Assembly: GCA_902801365.1 (NCBI GenBank)
Contig: CADCHY010000006.1
Location: forward strand, 1 to 64,000
DNA length: 64,000 bases
DNA from: an uncultured Succiniclasticum sp.
Lineage (GTDB): Bacteria > Bacillota > Negativicutes > Acidaminococcales > Acidaminococcaceae
Direction of reading: 5' to 3'
Below, one piece after another: positions 43,354 to 51,903 of the stretch (position 1 is the stretch's first letter; each line of letters starts with the position of its first letter). Below the pieces are notes generated by a model. That model was not told where the DNA came from, did no database searches, and worked only from the letters and a program-made list of their open reading frames with translations. The translations under genes and the position numbers were made by a program.

Positions 43354-44859
43354 TTATAAAAACCGTTTGGCTTTCAGTTTTTCGAATGCGTAGCGCAGAT
43401 CCGCTTTGTCCAGATTCTTCCGTGCAAGCCTGCACTTCAGGTCAGGAGATACCGGGCGGATTTTCCAGGTTCCATGTAGCGTGGACCGGTTTTTCCTTGT
43501 CCAAATCGCCTGCTTTTGGAAGTCCTGCAGCAGGGTTCGCATCCGCCGGTCCGGTACCCACACGTAAACAGGCCGGCGGGATTTCCTTACCCGTACGTTG
43601 GAACGCCAGACAAACTGTACCAGTTCAGACAGCGCGTAATTATCATTGTTGAATTGCAGTTCCGGATTGTTTTCTGTTTTGGCCCGCTGCTCCAGGAATT
43701 TTGTGCAGGTCACATCAAAGAAACGGTTGCACAGATAGGCTACGCCTGTGCAGTCTTTGTAGGAGTTGGTGGCTTTGGTATTGCAGGGCAGGAAACGGCG
43801 CAGGGAAGGGTAATGCCTTCCGTTGCTGCGCAGCAGGTCTTTATAGGCGTTAAAAACGGTGAACATAAAGGAATCACTGCGCACGCCCCGGGCCTTCATG
43901 AATTCATACGCATTGCGGAATTTCTGCTTCAGTTCTTTCAGCCCGGCCCGGGAGGCATCCCTGCTGGCGCGGCTGTACCAGGTTTTGGACATGCTGGCGT
44001 CCATGTTAAACTGTTTGCCGTCCAGAATGACCAGGTTTTCAATTCCTTCCGGGTAGGTCTCTATATATTTGCCGCCCGGGTTCCGCAGTATGTGACAGTC
44101 ATAGATATGGTAATATTCCATACCGATCCGGTTCATCGCGCAATATTTGTGCAACATGCTGTCATACGTCATATATGAAAAGAACCAGCACTCCCGGAAG
44201 CAGGTGAAGAGTTCCCGCCTGGCAAAGGCGATGATGGAAGTGAACATGCCGTCCTTTTCGCCGAAGGGATACAGCGTACAGCTGTAGCTCAGGTTTTTTA
44301 CCGCGTTGAACACTTTAAATTCTTTATCGGACTTTACGTATTCGCATTCGGGATTGAAACGGATCGTGCCGGCATTGACGCTGACCATGCCGGTCTGCTG
44401 CATCAGTTTTACATCGGCCGGGCCGAAACGTATGCTGCCCGCCGGTTCGTCCGGTTTGTAGCCTATGCCCACCACGTCCCGGAACAGCGGCGGCACTTCG
44501 TCAAAGAGCGCTATATACTTGTATTTGCTTTCTTTAAACGCGCGCAGCGTTTCATCGTTGAAAATACTCCAGAGGGCGTGGGTCGTGACAATATTTTCGC
44601 CGTTGCGGATCAGTTCCAGGATGCTTTTGTTGTAGGGCGGTGTTGCCGGACTTTTTAAATCCAGTTTCGGCCCGTAGCGTCCGTCCCGTTCCCGGATGGT
44701 GGGAACGAAGACAATGAAGCGCCGGGGCTCCGGATCGAAGCCTCTGTTATGAAAGCGGACCAGGTCTATCAGGGTGGCGCTTTTCCCTATCCCCATAGGT
44801 GAATCGATGATGCGGAAGGTGAGCGGTTGCTGTTTATGAAATGTTTTGCTGTCGGTCAC
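43354..44859 (-). CDS. P-loop NTPase resembling a superfamily 2 helicase, function unknown
   Basis: 501 residues; I do not recognise the exact family. Walker A is DSPMGIGKSATLIDL (about 19-33) and a Walker B-like strand is YIALFDEVPP (about 114-123). A late segment, LVQFVWRSNVRVRKSRR (about 425-440), resembles a motif VI arginine finger. The spacing suits a DEAD-like or origin-binding helicase of phage or plasmid type. It has no signal peptide or membrane helix and ends in a basic C-terminus (LKCRLARKNLDKADLRYAFEK). It has its own promoter (44897-44925) and terminator and diverges from a SOS-type polymerase gene. It may be a remnant of a mobile element or a DNA-repair helper; both are inference. 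Confidence 0.7.
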   Translation of the reverse strand: MTDSKTFHKQQPLTFRIIDSPMGIGKSATLIDLVRFHNRGFDPEPRRFIVFVPTIRERDGRYGPKLDLKSPATPPYNKSILELIRNGENIVTTHALWSIFNDETLRAFKESKYKYIALFDEVPPLFRDVVGIGYKPDEPAGSIRFGPADVKLMQQTGMVSVNAGTIRFNPECEYVKSDKEFKVFNAVKNLSYSCTLYPFGEKDGMFTSIIAFARRELFTCFRECWFFSYMTYDSMLHKYCAMNRIGMEYYHIYDCHILRNPGGKYIETYPEGIENLVILDGKQFNMDASMSKTWYSRASRDASRAGLKELKQKFRNAYEFMKARGVRSDSFMFTVFNAYKDLLRSNGRHYPSLRRFLPCNTKATNSYKDCTGVAYLCNRFFDVTCTKFLEQRAKTENNPELQFNNDNYALSELVQFVWRSNVRVRKSRRPVYVWVPDRRMRTLLQDFQKQAIWTRKNRSTLHGTWKIRPVSPDLKCRLARKNLDKADLRYAFEKLKAKRFL

Positions 44860-44896
44860 AACGGGATCTCCTTTTCATTTTTCCGTACAAAAATGT

Positions 44897-44925
44897 ATTA
44901 TACGCTTGTGTTACGGTAAATACAA
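44897..44925 (-). promoter_or_regulatory. Promoter of the helicase-like gene
   Basis: Read on the minus strand: TTGTAT (44920-44925), 17-base spacer, TATAAT (44897-44902). CTTGT/ACAAG form a short inverted repeat around the spacer. Confidence 0.65.
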
Positions 44926-45052
44926 GTATGCCGGATAAAATGCTGGCCGCGTTTTCCAAATAAAAATACCGAATCGTGTTTTCAGACCTGAAGCGTTTAA
45001 CGTGCGTCAGTTTTTTTCGTAGCGTTCGCTTTTCTTTTTGGAATAATTGTGT

Positions 45053-45078
45053 TACAATACAAAACGAACAAAAGTTTT
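45053..45078 (+). promoter_or_regulatory. SOS promoter element: -10 plus LexA box before dinB
   Basis: TACAAT (45053-45058) is followed by CGAACAAAAGTTTT (45065-45078), which matches the Gram-positive LexA box CGAAC-N4-GTTYG at all but the last base. The box covers the expected transcription start. It lies about 150 bases before the polymerase ATG. Confidence 0.6.
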
Positions 45079-45227
45079 ATATAGATTAAAATTAAAATTC
45101 GTTTTGCAATAAAAATAAAAAGATTATCTGACGTTTCTCACATGAACAAATTTTTGAAATTGTGATTGATGTTATTGCTGTCGTCATAATTGTTATTATT
45201 GTTGTGCTCCCCTGAAAGTGTGCTGCC

Positions 45228-46475
45228 ATGCGATCCATCCTGCATGTAGATATGAACAATTTCTACGCGTCCGTAGAGTGTCTGTACCATCCGGAAATAC
45301 GGAATTTTCCTGTGGCGGTGACGGGGGATCCCCTGAACCGGCACGGTATCATACTGGCCAAAAACATGCTCGCGAAGAGGCTGGGCGTCACCACGGGGGA
45401 AGCCATCTGGGAAGCGAAGCTGAAAGCGCCGGGTCTGGTGCTGGTGCCGCCGGACTACAAAAAGTACATCCGTTTTTCCCGCATGGCCCGGGAGATTTAT
45501 TATGAATACTCCGATCAGGTGGAGGCCTTCGGGCTGGACGAGAACTGGATCGACCTGACCGGTTCCCTGTCCTGCCTGCACAGTGATCCGGTGAGTATCG
45601 CAAATACCATACGCCGGCGGGTAAAAAAGGAACTGGGGGTGACGGTGAGCGTGGGCGTGTCCTTCAACAAAATTTTTGCCAAACTGGGCAGCGATTTGAA
45701 AAAACCGGACGCCACCACGGTGATTCCTTTCGAACATTTTAAGGAGATCGTGTGGCCGCTGCCGGTGGGGGATCTGCTGTACGTCGGGAGATCCACGGCG
45801 CGGCAGCTGGAACTGATCGCGGTCAACACCATCGGCGATCTGGCGCGGACGGACGTTTCCGTTTTGAAACGCAGGCTGGGGAAGTGGGGGGAAGTCCTGT
45901 GGTGTTTCGCCAACGGGATGGACACGTCCCCGGTGCGGAAGATTACCGAAAGCGAGCAGATCAAAAGCATCGGCAACGGCACCACCTGCCCCCGGGACCT
46001 GCAGACGGAACAGGATGTCAGGCTGGTGTTCACGGTGCTGGCGGAATCGGTGGCGGCGCGGCTGCGGGACTGTTGCGTGAAATGCCGGGGCGTACAGATT
46101 TTTTTACGGGATAATTCGCTGTTCACCATTTCGCGGCAGAAACAAATGGAAGTTCCCTGCTGCACATCCGCGCCGATTCTGGAAACGGCCATGGAGCTGT
46201 TCCGGCAGCATTACCGGTGGCCTAAACCGTTACGAAGCGTAAGCCTTTCCGCCATTTACCTTGTGACTGCCAGCCGGCATACGCAGCTTTCGTTATTCGA
46301 CGATACGGCGGAACGGCTGCTGGTACAGGAGCAACTCGAGAAGACCATTGACAAACTGCGGGACCGTTTCGGGCATGACGCGATCACCCGGGCCTCGGCC
46401 TTGCTGGACCCGAAGCTGACCGGTTTCAACCCGAAAGAGGACCACACCATACATCCATACAGTTATTTCAGGTGA
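45228..46475 (+). CDS. Y-family DNA polymerase (DinB/UmuC-like)
   Basis: 415 residues. Error-prone lesion-bypass polymerase. The N-terminal HVDMNNFYASVECLYHPEI carries the first catalytic Asp and the steric-gate region. FGLDENWIDLTG carries the second acidic pair, in place of the commoner SIDE/SVDE. SVGVSFNKIFAKLGSDLKKPD is the conserved palm/thumb segment. A beta-clamp motif QLSLF lies at about 351-355 before a C-terminal extension. A LexA box lies upstream. A 75-residue protein gene follows and is translationally linked. The paralogue (dinB versus the UmuC-like Gram-positive type) is not settled. Confidence 0.92.
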   Translation: MRSILHVDMNNFYASVECLYHPEIRNFPVAVTGDPLNRHGIILAKNMLAKRLGVTTGEAIWEAKLKAPGLVLVPPDYKKYIRFSRMAREIYYEYSDQVEAFGLDENWIDLTGSLSCLHSDPVSIANTIRRRVKKELGVTVSVGVSFNKIFAKLGSDLKKPDATTVIPFEHFKEIVWPLPVGDLLYVGRSTARQLELIAVNTIGDLARTDVSVLKRRLGKWGEVLWCFANGMDTSPVRKITESEQIKSIGNGTTCPRDLQTEQDVRLVFTVLAESVAARLRDCCVKCRGVQIFLRDNSLFTISRQKQMEVPCCTSAPILETAMELFRQHYRWPKPLRSVSLSAIYLVTASRHTQLSLFDDTAERLLVQEQLEKTIDKLRDRFGHDAITRASALLDPKLTGFNPKEDHTIHPYSYFR

Positions 46476-46480
46476 ATACA

Positions 46481-46708
46481 ATGAAGATTCCTTTGAAAGT
46501 GAATGCAGATTTTGATTTGAGCGGAAAAATTATGCCGCGGTCCATTGAATGGGAAGACGGGCGCGTGTTTGCCGTGGACCGGGTGATTGATGTGCGCCGC
46601 GCCGCTTCACTGAAAGCCGGGGGCACGGGGCTGCGTTACATCTGCCGCATCTGCGGCAGGACGGTGGCGCTGTTTAACGATGAAAACAAATGGTTTATGG
46701 AAAAGTGA
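46481..46708 (+). CDS. Small protein encoded after the Y-family polymerase
   Basis: 75 residues from ATG 46481, chosen because AGGTGA sits at 46470-46475; a GTG at 46472 overlapping the polymerase stop would add three residues. One CRICGR pair suggests half of a zinc knuckle or a disulphide. The sequence is strand-rich (IEWEDGRVFAVDRVIDVRRAA, GTGLRYICRICG, ALFNDENKWFME), like a small beta-barrel. Its position six bases after the polymerase implies a shared transcript and perhaps a shared SOS role. Family not recognised. Confidence 0.75.
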   Translation: MKIPLKVNADFDLSGKIMPRSIEWEDGRVFAVDRVIDVRRAASLKAGGTGLRYICRICGRTVALFNDENKWFMEK

Positions 46709-46795
46709 AAGATTATCAATATCTGTAACAAACGTTCCAAAAACAGCAAAAACAGAATCAATTCTTGCAAATAAGGAAAAAATCAGTCTTTTTGT

Positions 46796-46824
46796 TTGAC
46801 AAGAAAAACAAGCTAACATATAAT
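46796..46824 (+). promoter_or_regulatory. Promoter of the lysine riboswitch transcript
   Basis: TTGACA (46796-46801), 17-base spacer, TATAAT (46819-46824): full consensus. Transcription should begin just before the aptamer. Confidence 0.88.
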
Positions 46825-46839
46825 ATTTCCAATAACAAT

Positions 46840-47012
46840 GATAGAGGCGCGGCAAGTAAGAGTACCTTACGGAGAGGCATCGTGGAAGTAAGGGAAAGGG
46901 ATTGCTGCCGAAGGGCCGGTTCCGGCGGGAAACGGCTGCTGGGCCTGGGGTGAATAATTTCAGGACTGTCGTTGCGGTGCGGCGTATGCCGGTGCAGCGG
47001 AGAGCTATCTCA
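46840..47012 (+). ncRNA. Lysine riboswitch (L box) aptamer
   Basis: The conserved lysine aptamer elements occur in order: GATAGAGGCGCGG (46840 on), AAGAGTA, GGAG, GGAAAGGG, GCTGCCGAAG, CTGCTGGGCCT, GACTGTC and the closing AGAGCTATCTC (47001-47011), which pairs with the opening GATAGAGG. It is placed before dapB, asd and dapA of lysine/diaminopimelate synthesis, as expected. High lysine should favour the terminator at 47049. Confidence 0.93.
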
Positions 47013-47048
47013 ACTAAAGTGTTTTATTATGCAAAATAATTCATGCTG

Positions 47049-47077
47049 GCCGTTGGGATAATTCTCAACGGCTTTTC
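47049..47077 (+). terminator. Terminator of the lysine riboswitch
   Basis: GCCGTTG (from 47049) pairs with CAACGGC (47066-47072), then TTTTCTT. This is the expression platform of the L box. Confidence 0.85.
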
Positions 47078-47137
47078 TTATTTGCACAACATATAGAAAT
47101 ATTTTGTGGGAAAATATCAATTTGTTGGGCTGAAAGG

Positions 47138-47166
47138 CTGACAACGTTGCAAAAACAGTATATAAT
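47138..47166 (+). promoter_or_regulatory. Second promoter between riboswitch terminator and dapB
   Basis: CTGACA (47138-47143), 17-base spacer, TATAAT (47161-47166), 62 bases before dapB. Transcripts from here would escape the riboswitch. Confidence 0.65.
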
Positions 47167-47227
47167 ATAATAATAAGACGACGATGCAAAACCTTTTTAA
47201 ATTTATGGAGAAACGGGAGGGTTTATT

Positions 47228-48001
47228 ATGATCAAAGTATTAGTGAACGGAGCCTTCGGGCGCATGGGCAGCGAGGTGGTCCGCATGGTTACTGCCAACC
47301 CCGAACTGGAACTGGCCGGCGGTGTTGACATCAATGCGGCAGGGAAAACGTTGCCGGACGGTAAACCGGTATTTACCAATATCGGCGAGGCGCTGGAAGC
47401 GGTCAAACCGGACGTAGTGGTTGACTTCACCCGTCCCGACGTGGTCATGGATTCCCTGCGTATCATCCTGAAGAAAGGCATCCGCGCGGTAGTCGGTACC
47501 ACCGGCTTCACCCCGGAGCGCCTGGCGGAAGTCAAAGAGCTGGCGGAAGCAAACAATACCGCGGCCCTGATCGTTCCCAATTTCGCATTGGGCGCAGTGG
47601 TCATGATCAAACTGGCCACGGAAGCGGCAAAGTATTTTAAAGATGTGGAAATCATCGAGAAGCACCATGATCAGAAACTGGACGCTCCCAGCGGCACGGC
47701 AATCCTGACTGCCCAGAAGATCGGGGAAGTGCGGGAAGCCCATAAGCAGGGCCATCCCAATGAAAGAGAGACCCTGGCCGGTTCCCGGGGCGGCGATATC
47801 GACGGCATCCGCATCCACAGCATGCGCCTGCAGGGGTATGTAGCTTCCCAGGAAGTTGTGTTCGGCAGCCAGGGCGAGACCCTGAAGATCATCAACGATA
47901 CCATCAACCGCGAATGCTATATGCCGGGCGTGGCTATGGCCTGCAAGAAGATCGGTTCCCGCCAGGGACTGGTGTACGGTCTGGATCAGATTCTGGATTA
48001 A
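47228..48001 (+). CDS. dapB: 4-hydroxy-tetrahydrodipicolinate reductase
   Basis: 257 residues. NAD(P)H-dependent reduction of hydroxytetrahydrodipicolinate to tetrahydrodipicolinate, the second committed step toward diaminopimelate and lysine. Rossmann motif VLVNGAFGRMGSEVV (about 4-18), VGTTGF in the cofactor site, and the catalytic EIIEKHHDQKLDAPSGTA with its His-His and Lys. RBS GGGAGG before ATG 47228. First gene of a dapB-asd-dapA cluster under the lysine riboswitch and the 47138 promoter. Confidence 0.96.
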   Translation: MIKVLVNGAFGRMGSEVVRMVTANPELELAGGVDINAAGKTLPDGKPVFTNIGEALEAVKPDVVVDFTRPDVVMDSLRIILKKGIRAVVGTTGFTPERLAEVKELAEANNTAALIVPNFALGAVVMIKLATEAAKYFKDVEIIEKHHDQKLDAPSGTAILTAQKIGEVREAHKQGHPNERETLAGSRGGDIDGIRIHSMRLQGYVASQEVVFGSQGETLKIINDTINRECYMPGVAMACKKIGSRQGLVYGLDQILD

Positions 48002-48035
48002 AATTATTAAATTTAATAAAAAAGGAGCAGTTTTT

Positions 48036-49067
48036 ATGAAAAAGTACAACGTAGCCATTTTAGGCGCTACCGGCGCGGTAGGAACGGAGTTTTTAAAACT
48101 GATTGAGGAACGGGATTTCCCCTTTGCGGAATTACGGTTACTGGCCTCGGCCCGCAGCGCGGGAACCCAGCTTACGGTAAAAGGCAAAACCTACACGGTG
48201 CAGGAAGCGAAAGAAGATTCCTTTAACGGCATCGACATCGCCCTGTTTGCCGGCGGCAGTATCTCCAAAGAGTTTGCCCCCATCGCTGTGAAGGCAGGCG
48301 CGGTTGTCATTGACAACTCCAGCACCTTCCGTATGGACCCGGAAGTGCCCCTGATCATTCCGGAAATCAATCCCGAGGCGATCCTGAAACATAAAGGCAT
48401 TATCGCCAACCCCAATTGTTCCACTATCATCATGTGCATGGCGCTGAAACCGCTGTACGATCTGGCCCGCATCAAACGCATCGTTGTTTCCACCTATCAG
48501 GCAGTCAGCGGCGCCGGCAAGGAAGGCATCGATGAACTGACGGATGAAACGAAAGCTTACGCGGAAGGCCGGGAAATGATTCCCCACATTCTGCCGTCCG
48601 CCAGCCTGAAAAAACATTATCCCATCGCTTTCAACCTGATCCCGCAGATTGACGTGTTCCTGGACAATCTGTATTCCAAGGAAGAAATGAAGATGGTCAA
48701 CGAGACCCAGAAGATTTTTGACGATTATGATATGCGGATCACGGCGACGACCGTGCGCGTACCCGTTTACCGCAGCCATTCCGAATCCGTCAATGTAGAG
48801 TTTGAACATGACCTGGACCTGGCGGATATGCGCAAGGCGCTGGAAAACTTCCCGGGCGTACAGGTGCAGGACAATCTGGAAGAACAGATCTACCCGATGC
48901 CGCTGTATACATCCGATAAGGATGACTGCTATGTAGGCCGTCTGCGCCGCGACTTCTCCAACCCCAACACCTTCAACTTCTGGGTAGTGGGCGACCAGAT
49001 CCGCAAGGGCGCTGCCCTGAACACCCTGCAGATCGCGGAATGCATGATCAAAAACGGCTGGGTATAA
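48036..49067 (+). CDS. asd: Aspartate-semialdehyde dehydrogenase
   Basis: 343 residues. NADPH-dependent reduction of aspartyl phosphate to aspartate semialdehyde. N-terminal AILGATGAVGTEFLKLIEERDFP binds the cofactor; the catalytic cysteine is in NPNCSTI (about 128-134). SGAGKEGIDEL and the VPVYRSHSESVNVEF segment (active-site Arg/His region) are standard. RBS AAAGGAG (48022-48028). It lies 34 bases after dapB. Confidence 0.96.
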   Translation: MKKYNVAILGATGAVGTEFLKLIEERDFPFAELRLLASARSAGTQLTVKGKTYTVQEAKEDSFNGIDIALFAGGSISKEFAPIAVKAGAVVIDNSSTFRMDPEVPLIIPEINPEAILKHKGIIANPNCSTIIMCMALKPLYDLARIKRIVVSTYQAVSGAGKEGIDELTDETKAYAEGREMIPHILPSASLKKHYPIAFNLIPQIDVFLDNLYSKEEMKMVNETQKIFDDYDMRITATTVRVPVYRSHSESVNVEFEHDLDLADMRKALENFPGVQVQDNLEEQIYPMPLYTSDKDDCYVGRLRRDFSNPNTFNFWVVGDQIRKGAALNTLQIAECMIKNGWV

Positions 49068-49193
49068 AGGATGATCCGGAAAACAGCACAGGTTTTTCCC
49101 GTTACATTCCGGCAAAACAAAACCCGTATAGATTAATTTATGAGCGCGATGTTGTTCAGTCTGATGAGTTTATGAGAAAAGGAGAGGAACATT

Positions 49194-50087
49194 ATGAAGA
49201 ATCCGTATTTTGGCAGAATATTGACCGCTATGATAACCCCCTTTGCTGCGGATGGCAGCTTAAATCTGGAAGCTACGAAACAATTGGTGGAGTGGTGGAT
49301 CGCCCACGGCACCGACGCCCTGGTGGTAACCGGCTCTACCGGCGAAGCGGCTACCATGACCATGGAAGAAAAGAAAGCAATCTGGGCAACCGTTGTAAAA
49401 CAGGTTAACGGACGTATCCCCGTTATTGCGGGTACCGGTTCCAATAACACCGCCAACAGCGTAGAGACCACAAAGATTGCCGACGAAATCGGCGTAGACG
49501 GCTTCCTGATCGTTGGCCCGTACTACAACAAACCGACCCAGGAAGGTTATTACCAGCATTTCAAGGCTATTTCCGAATGCACCGCAAAACCGATTATTTT
49601 ATACAATGTTCCCGGACGTACTGCGGCAAACATCCCGCCGACGACGGTAGCCCGTATCGCCAAAGATTTCAAAAATGTTGTGGCGATTAAGGAAGCGGCC
49701 GGCAACGTAGCCCAGGTTGCGGAACTGTTCCGTCTGCTGCCTGCCGATTTCACTATTTACAGCGGCGACGACGGACTGCTGCTGCCTTTCGCATCGGTAG
49801 GCGCTACCGGCGTTGTTTCCGTGCTGTCCAATATCGGCGGCGAGATCCTGCAGGATCTGATGACCGCTTATGAGAGCGGCGACGTTAAAAAAGCAGCGGA
49901 AATCAATAAGAGAATGGTTCCACTGGCAAATTCCCTGTTCATCGAAACCAACCCGATCCCGGTCAAAGCGGCCGTTACCTTGGTTACCGGCATTGACGCA
50001 GGGGCTCCGCGTCTGCCGCTGACCCCCATGACGGAAGGCGCGCTGGCCAAGATGAAAGCGATCCTGGCAGAGAACGGGCTGATCTGA
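49194..50087 (+). CDS. dapA: 4-hydroxy-tetrahydrodipicolinate synthase
   Basis: 297 residues. Condenses aspartate semialdehyde with pyruvate. GSTGEAATM near 48, the Tyr of ILYNVPGRT (about 134-142) and the Schiff-base Lys of VAIKEAAGN (about 162-170) are visible. RBS AAAGGAGAGG before ATG 49194. A 126-base gap from asd holds no other gene or clear promoter, so it is probably cotranscribed with dapB and asd. Confidence 0.96.
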   Translation: MKNPYFGRILTAMITPFAADGSLNLEATKQLVEWWIAHGTDALVVTGSTGEAATMTMEEKKAIWATVVKQVNGRIPVIAGTGSNNTANSVETTKIADEIGVDGFLIVGPYYNKPTQEGYYQHFKAISECTAKPIILYNVPGRTAANIPPTTVARIAKDFKNVVAIKEAAGNVAQVAELFRLLPADFTIYSGDDGLLLPFASVGATGVVSVLSNIGGEILQDLMTAYESGDVKKAAEINKRMVPLANSLFIETNPIPVKAAVTLVTGIDAGAPRLPLTPMTEGALAKMKAILAENGLI

Positions 50088-50163
50088 CACGCGCTTCGAA
50101 ATGCTGCGGGATAAGACTCCGGCTTAATGCTTTTGGACGATTATTGCAGTATTCTGTTTAAAA

Positions 50164-50185
50164 AATTACTGTTTTATCAGTAATT
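50164..50185 (+). terminator. Weak hairpin after dapA, possible terminator
   Basis: AATTACTG (50164-50171) and CAGTAATT (50178-50185) form a perfect but AT-rich stem with a poor T-run. Confidence 0.4.
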
Positions 50186-50218
50186 GGTTTCATGTACGCG
50201 TCAAATTTTGAAAAAAGT

Positions 50219-50247
50219 TTGCATTTCAAACCGTTTTAGTTTATAAT
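50219..50247 (+). promoter_or_regulatory. Promoter of a small RNA-like unit
   Basis: TTGCAT (50219-50224), 17-base spacer, TATAAT (50242-50247). Expected start near 50254. Confidence 0.7.
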
Positions 50248-50253
50248 CTTATC

Positions 50254-50372
50254 ACAAACTGATACAGACATCTGCCTGACCTGTTTTGGGAGAACTCGGG
50301 AAAGGCAGGTGCCGGGATCAGATTAAATTAAGCGTATTCTTTAACCGCAAGGTTATTGAATACGTTTTTTTT
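50254..50372 (+). ncRNA. Candidate small RNA of unknown family
   Basis: About 119 nt between a good promoter and a strong terminator (CGTATTC 50333-50339 / GAATACG 50358-50364, inner TTAACC-GCAA-GGTTA, eight T). The body can close with CTGAT/ATCAG and an internal CTGCCT/AGGCAG stem around GGGAGAACTCGGG. No start codon with a ribosome site is seen inside. It lacks the conserved core of SRP RNA and does not match any riboswitch I know. The next gene has its own promoter overlapping the terminator, so this looks like an independent sRNA rather than a leader. Confidence 0.6.
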
Positions 50373-50384
50373 ATGGGTTATAAT
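50356..50384 (+). promoter_or_regulatory. Promoter of the NlpC/P60 gene, overlapping the sRNA terminator
   Basis: TTGAAT (50356-50361) lies in the right arm of the sRNA terminator; 17-base spacer; TATAAT (50379-50384). Confidence 0.65.
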
Positions 50385-50481
50385 TAGGTAAATAAGATAG
50401 CGGGCTTACGTACGACAGAGAGTTTAGGCAAATAAGGCAGAGCGTTGTATGTTGAACAGGGCGTGTTTTCCGGAGAAGGAA

Positions 50482-51825
50482 ATGGGGAAAGATTTTTTAA
50501 ACAGATTCAACATAATGAAATCAGTGTTAAACATAATCAGGGCATCAGTGTTGGCATGCATGACCGCATTCCTTTTCTCTTCGCAGGCTCTGGCGGGCAT
50601 CGTGGAGTCCGGGGAACTGACAGAGGCGTCTTACTGGATTTTAAATAACAATGCAGGGGACCAGGTGATTCTGGACGAAGAACAGATCGAAGCGTTCAAT
50701 CAGAAAATCCGCACGACGGATCTGGATGTGACCGATATGAAACGGTTACCGTCTTCCGTTCCCGTGAAGGAGTTCCTTCCCTGGATCACAAACACGTGGG
50801 CCATGCGGGGAACCGTGTACCGGAACGGCAGGGAAGTAACGGAAGCGGAAAAGGAAGCGATACAAAACAATCTGAACCTGGCGGCGCTGCCTTCCGGAAA
50901 CGAAGCAGCGGATGTGCGTTACGGGGTTACGGTACGCCACGCGCTGATCCGGAACCTGCCTCTGGCAGACGGCCTGTTTGAGTCGCCGGACGATGTGTAT
51001 TACGATAATGTGCAGGATTCCGTTCTGGAAGCGGGAGAACCGGTAGCGATCCTGCATGAGTCCCTGGACAAAAAGTATTACTATGTGAGGCTGTACAATC
51101 TGTTCGGGTGGATCGCGCAGGAGGATGTGGCGCCCTGTACCCGGGAGCAGTGGATGAAATACGCTGACCCGCAGGACTTTCTTGTGGTTACCGGACGGGA
51201 TTTTTACACCCGCGTCAATGGGGAAGACGTGTTCCATCTGATGGGCGCGAGGCTGCAGCTTCTGCAGGAAAAGAAAAAACGCTGGCAGGTACTGCTGCCG
51301 TATAAGGACAGCAAGACGGGCCGGCTGGACGAAAAGCAGACATGGATCGGCAAGGATGAGAACCTGCATCGCGGCTATCTTCCGTACACGTCCGACCAGG
51401 TGATCCGGCAGGCGTTTAAGTTTTACGGTTCCGTATACGGCTGGGGCGGCGCCATGCGTAGCGTGGACTGTTCCTCCCTGGTGGGGTCGGTTTACCGTAC
51501 CATGGGACTGGATCTGCCCCGTAATACGTCACAGCTTGTCAAAATGCCGGGCAGCGTGACAGACCTTACCGGCCGGAACCGGGAAGAAAGGCTGCAGGCG
51601 CTGGAAACGGTGAGGCCGGGTTCGCCGCTTTCCATGAAAGGGCATATTATGATCTTCCTTGGCATGGAAAAAGGTACGCCTTATGTGATACATTCTTCCA
51701 GCAGTTACTTTAAAGACGGACGGAAGATCTATGTGCGCCGGGTACTGGTCAGCGATCTGGCCATGGACCGGAGCAACGGGAAAAGCTTTTTGGAAAACCT
51801 GGTGAATGCAGTAACGTATCAGTGA
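50482..51825 (+). CDS. Exported NlpC/P60 cell-wall peptidase with SH3-like domains
   Basis: 447 residues from ATG 50482 (GGAG at 50472-50475). ATG 50449 or ATG 50515 are alternatives; all keep the signal peptide ending SSQALA. The middle (about 125-300) contains SH3b-like binding domains (TVRHALIRNLP...YVRLYNLFGWIAQEDV). The C-terminal papain-like domain has YGWGGAMRSVDCSSLVGSVYRTMG with the catalytic Cys, KGHIMIFLGM with the His, and a later YVIHSS. These enzymes cut peptide cross-links or stems of peptidoglycan. It heads a run of four same-strand genes. Confidence 0.88.
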   Translation: MGKDFLNRFNIMKSVLNIIRASVLACMTAFLFSSQALAGIVESGELTEASYWILNNNAGDQVILDEEQIEAFNQKIRTTDLDVTDMKRLPSSVPVKEFLPWITNTWAMRGTVYRNGREVTEAEKEAIQNNLNLAALPSGNEAADVRYGVTVRHALIRNLPLADGLFESPDDVYYDNVQDSVLEAGEPVAILHESLDKKYYYVRLYNLFGWIAQEDVAPCTREQWMKYADPQDFLVVTGRDFYTRVNGEDVFHLMGARLQLLQEKKKRWQVLLPYKDSKTGRLDEKQTWIGKDENLHRGYLPYTSDQVIRQAFKFYGSVYGWGGAMRSVDCSSLVGSVYRTMGLDLPRNTSQLVKMPGSVTDLTGRNREERLQALETVRPGSPLSMKGHIMIFLGMEKGTPYVIHSSSSYFKDGRKIYVRRVLVSDLAMDRSNGKSFLENLVNAVTYQ

Positions 51826-51903
51826 CTGTTGCAGCCGGCGCTGTACGGATGTGGTAACGCAGACGCGCCGCCGGTGTTGTGAAAAGGATATGGGGAAGGG
51901 TTT

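Noticed and set aside
50254-50372. SRP RNA, 6S RNA or tmRNA
   Set aside because: The conserved SRP tetraloop/core motif is missing, the length is too short for 6S or tmRNA, and no tRNA-like ends are present.
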